Source: Clostridia bacterium | GTDB taxonomy: Bacteria > Bacillota > Clostridia > Christensenellales > CAG-138 | Reading direction: 5' to 3' | Length of the DNA stretch: 64,000 nucleotides | Assembly (NCBI GenBank): GCA_030526425.1 | Contig: JAUNCT010000004.1 | Location: forward strand, 42,971-106,970 | Shown: piece after piece, positions 61,667 through 64,000 of the stretch | Position numbering within the stretch: the first letter of the stretch is position 1 | How the letters are laid out: each line of letters opens with the position of its first letter | Notes under the pieces: generated by a model | Database searches by the model: none | Seen by the model: only the letters and a program-made list of their open reading frames with translations | What the model was told of the DNA's origin: nothing | Program-made: the position numbers and the translations under genes

Positions 61667-63049
61667 TTATTTCAAAAACAGTTCCAGCAGTTTTTGGTTG
61701 AGCTTACTTGTATACGGTTGGTAGCGCATGGGAAGATCCAGCCACGTCTTTTTGTCGATGACCGATTTTTTGTGACTGAACGCATCGAACCCGGCTTTGC
61801 CGTGGTATGCGCCCATACCGCTCGCCCCGACGCCGCCGAAGCCCATGCCGCTCGTCGCGAGGTGGATGATGACGTCGTTGACGCAGCCGCCGCCAAACGC
61901 GAGTTCTTTGTCGTAGCGGTCCCGGTGCGCTTTGTCACTTGTGAAGAGATACGCCGCAAGCGGTCTCTCCGCCTGTTTCAGCCGCTCGATCACCGTGCCG
62001 AAATCATCGAAAACGAGGACGGGCATCACCGGTCCGAAGATCTCTTCCCGCATGACGGGATCGTTCTCCGTAACGCCGTCCATGACGGTCGGCGCGATGC
62101 GCAGGCTTTCCGCATCCGCATTGCCGCCGTGTACGACCTTTTCCGGGTCGATCAGCCCCATGATGCGATCGAAGTGCTTGCGGTTGATGATCTTGCCGTA
62201 GTCGGGATTCGTGAGCGGATCGGCGCCGAATTGCGCTCCGATCTGCTTTTTGACCTCACGCAGGAACGCGTCCTTCACGGAACGCTCGCACAAAATGTAA
62301 TCGGGCGCGACGCAGGTCTGACCGCAGTTGAGATACTTGCCGAACACGATGCGCTTCGCCGCCAGCGGGATATCCGCCGTCGCGTCGACGATACAGGGGC
62401 TTTTTCCGCCGAGTTCCAGCACGGCGGGCGTCAGATGCTCCGCACAGCGGCGGAGGACCTCCCTGCCGACCGCCTGAGAGCCGGTGAAAAACACCAGGTC
62501 GAAGCGCTGGTCGAGCAACGCGTTGTTCTCTTCCCTGCTGCCGGTGACGACGGCAACATATTCTTCGGGGAAGATCTCGCCGAGCATCTCCGCAATGACT
62601 TTGCTCGTTGCGGGGGAATACGCCGCCGGTTTGACGATCGCCGTGTTTCCCGCTGCGATCGCATCGGCAAGGGGTTCGACGGTGAGCATGAAGGGATAAT
62701 TCCACGGACTCATGATCAGCGTGTTGCCGTAAGGCACCGGCTGCACGTAGCTGTGCGAGGCGAACTGCGCCAGCGGCGTCGCAACGGTTTTCTTGCGGGA
62801 GAAGGCACCGACGTGCCGGATTATATAAGTGATCTCCGCAAGGGTCATGCCGATCTCGCACATATAACCTTCGGTCGGGCTTTTCCCGAGGTCCGCCGTA
62901 AGCGCCTGTTCGATCCGCGGACGGTACCGCACGATCGCCCCATACAGCTTTTTCAGCTGTTCCTTCCGGAAAGCGACCGGAAGCGTTGTCCCCGTTTGAA
63001 AATATGCGCGCTGTTTGTCCCGCAGCGCGGCGATCTGTTCTTTGTTCAT
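61667..63049 (-). CDS. Aldehyde dehydrogenase (class 3-like)
   Basis: NAD(P)-dependent oxidation of an aldehyde to the acid; 460 residues from the ATG at 63049, with GGGAGGG upstream. The short length and C-terminal region resemble class 3 ALDH. MSPWNYPFMLTVEPLADAIAAGNTAIVKP is the cofactor region near residue 105; FFTGSQAVGREV the NAD loop; LELGGKSPCIVD holds the general-base Glu; YLNCGQTCVAPDYIL the nucleophilic Cys. EEIFGPVMPVLVFDD follows. Its ATG overlaps the stop of the alcohol dehydrogenase gene by 4 bases, so the pair could oxidise an alcohol to the acid or run in reverse. Confidence 0.93.
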   Translation of the reverse strand: MNKEQIAALRDKQRAYFQTGTTLPVAFRKEQLKKLYGAIVRYRPRIEQALTADLGKSPTEGYMCEIGMTLAEITYIIRHVGAFSRKKTVATPLAQFASHSYVQPVPYGNTLIMSPWNYPFMLTVEPLADAIAAGNTAIVKPAAYSPATSKVIAEMLGEIFPEEYVAVVTGSREENNALLDQRFDLVFFTGSQAVGREVLRRCAEHLTPAVLELGGKSPCIVDATADIPLAAKRIVFGKYLNCGQTCVAPDYILCERSVKDAFLREVKKQIGAQFGADPLTNPDYGKIINRKHFDRIMGLIDPEKVVHGGNADAESLRIAPTVMDGVTENDPVMREEIFGPVMPVLVFDDFGTVIERLKQAERPLAAYLFTSDKAHRDRYDKELAFGGGCVNDVIIHLATSGMGFGGVGASGMGAYHGKAGFDAFSHKKSVIDKKTWLDLPMRYQPYTSKLNQKLLELFLK

Positions 63050-64000
63050 GCTTCCCTCCCTGCTGAAATGCGGCGGTAAATAACAGCGATTTGTTCCTCC
63101 GTCCACAACACGGGAACGGGGTACAGCGGGTTCGCTTCGTGTTCCGCGTGCCGTGCAAGCGCGGGGATGTCTTCCTCGCGGATATCCGAAATCGTTTCGG
63201 GGATCTCCATCGAAGCGTTCAGCTCCCGGATGGCGCGGATAAAGCGCTTTGCGCCCTCTTCATGGGTATGTTCTTCCGTGCAGACGCCTGCGGCAATGCC
63301 GAGTTCATGCAGCTTTTTGCTTGCGGCGGCACCGTAGGCTTCGAGCACGTAGGGCATCGTGACCGCGTTTGCCAGACCGTGCGGCGTACCGTAATGACCG
63401 CCGAGCGAATGCGCGACCGCATGGACATAGCCGACATAGGACTGTGTGAACGCTTCTCCCGCACGGTAAGCGGCATGGAGCATGTTCTTTCTTGCCGTGA
63501 GGTCCGTTCCGTCCGTGTACGCGGTGCGGATGTTTTCGAACACGAGGCGCGTTGCTTCCAACGCATAGCGGCGGGTCATCTTGGTGGTCGACCTGCCAAT
63601 GTACGTTTCGACGGCGTGGGTCAAAGCATCCATGCCCGTCGTTGCGGTCAGATGCTTGGGCAGGGAAACCGTCAGCTTCGGGTCGAGCACGGCGTACCGC
63701 GGAATGAGCGGAAAGCTCATAATGGCGTACTTATCCATTTTCGCGCTGTCGGTGACGATCGCCGCCAAGGTGACCTCACTGCCCGTACCCGCAGTCGTCG
63801 GGACGGCGATGAGCAGCGGAAGCTTGCGCCATACACGCAGGATGCCCTTCATTTTGCGGAGGCTCTTTTTCGGATGTGCGAGGCGCGCGCCGACGCATTT
63901 GGCGCAATCCATCGCGGAACCGCCGCCGACGGCGATCAGCGCAGCACAATCGTTTTCACGGTAGACCCGCAAGGCATCGGCAACGTTTTCCACGGTGGGA
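63046..64000 (-). CDS. Iron-containing alcohol dehydrogenase (5' end cut by window)
   Basis: C-terminal 318 or so residues of a group III alcohol dehydrogenase (full length about 385). The frame stays open to the right edge, reading Pro-Thr before VENVADALRVYRE, which is the usual internal PTVENV motif, so the GTG at 63993 is not the start. GGGSAMDCAKCVG is the NAD loop, PTTAGTGSEVT a family signature, TTGMDALTHAVETYIG and YVHAVAHSLGGHYGTPHGLAN hold the Asp and three His metal ligands. First gene of the ADH-ALDH-Ntn hydrolase run on the minus strand. Confidence 0.93.
   Translation of the reverse strand, partial: PTVENVADALRVYRENDCAALIAVGGGSAMDCAKCVGARLAHPKKSLRKMKGILRVWRKLPLLIAVPTTAGTGSEVTLAAIVTDSAKMDKYAIMSFPLIPRYAVLDPKLTVSLPKHLTATTGMDALTHAVETYIGRSTTKMTRRYALEATRLVFENIRTAYTDGTDLTARKNMLHAAYRAGEAFTQSYVGYVHAVAHSLGGHYGTPHGLANAVTMPYVLEAYGAAASKKLHELGIAAGVCTEEHTHEEGAKRFIRAIRELNASMEIPETISDIREEDIPALARHAEHEANPLYPVPVLWTEEQIAVIYRRISAGREA

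Overview
The window is a GC-rich, densely coded bacterial chromosome segment with no prophage, insertion sequence, CRISPR array, rRNA or tRNA that I can see. The gene content points to a Firmicutes/Clostridia-type anaerobe, possibly a gut Oscillospirales or Christensenellales relative (inference only). The clues are: a dcw cell-wall cluster led by mraZ; a MurE with the meso-DAP motif DNPR; type III glutamine synthetase; an ECF thiamine S-component behind a TPP riboswitch; RqcP; six ABC systems; and strong SD sequences with sigma-A-like TTGACA/TATAAT promoters. All four ABC substrate-binding proteins carry AxA-type signal peptides without a lipobox cysteine, which is unusual for a Gram-positive.

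Layout. 1-1915: tail of an upstream protein, then a MacB-like ABC ATPase and permease. 1979-3043 (-): DUF1002 secreted protein. 3247-5604: polar amino acid ABC importer. 5758-7928: a secreted unknown and an Fe-S aldo/keto reductase. 8123-12855: XRE-cupin regulator followed by potABCD, whose PotA has two TOBE domains. 12924-13916: phosphofructokinase. 14091-18063: AfuABC/FbpABC-type importer behind a consensus promoter. 18336-21064: YgeY-type M20 hydrolase and a fold-type II PLP enzyme. 21153-21566 (-): MmcQ/YjbR protein. 21813-26974: ahcY, purine nucleoside phosphorylase, MtaD-type deaminase, MtnA-like isomerase and a GNAT protein. 27083-31816: BMP/Nup-type nucleoside ABC importer. 31923-35600 (-): uridine kinase, GlnN, ThiT with TPP riboswitch. 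35862-39232: rqcP, ispDF fusion, ligA. 39288-42207 (-): NYN-domain protein and FAD oxidoreductase. 42362-44374: XdhC-family protein and PepT. 44440-47274 (-): trkH and trkA. 47488-51909 (-): type IIA topoisomerase B and A subunits. 52188-60388: mraZ-rsmH-ftsL-pbp-murE-mraY-murD. 60451-64000 (-): membrane-anchored Ntn hydrolase, aldehyde dehydrogenase and an iron-type alcohol dehydrogenase cut by the window end.

How the genes work together. The most coherent physiological unit is 21.8-32.6 kb. SAH is split to adenosine and homocysteine (AhcY), adenosine or methylthioadenosine is deaminated (MtaD), the nucleoside is phosphorolysed to base and pentose-1-phosphate (PNP), and an MtnA-family protein with a changed substrate loop could isomerise the pentose-1-phosphate. 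A nucleoside importer lies directly downstream and uridine kinase is nearby. The second notable point is the dcw cluster: its only PBP keeps the acylating SxxK motif but has DCD where SxN is expected and KPG where KTG is expected. Regulation is legible at several sites: three 10-bp-spaced MraZ boxes over the mraZ promoter, a terminator-type TPP riboswitch, inverted repeats upstream of the XRE regulator, and hairpins after three of the four substrate-binding-protein genes.
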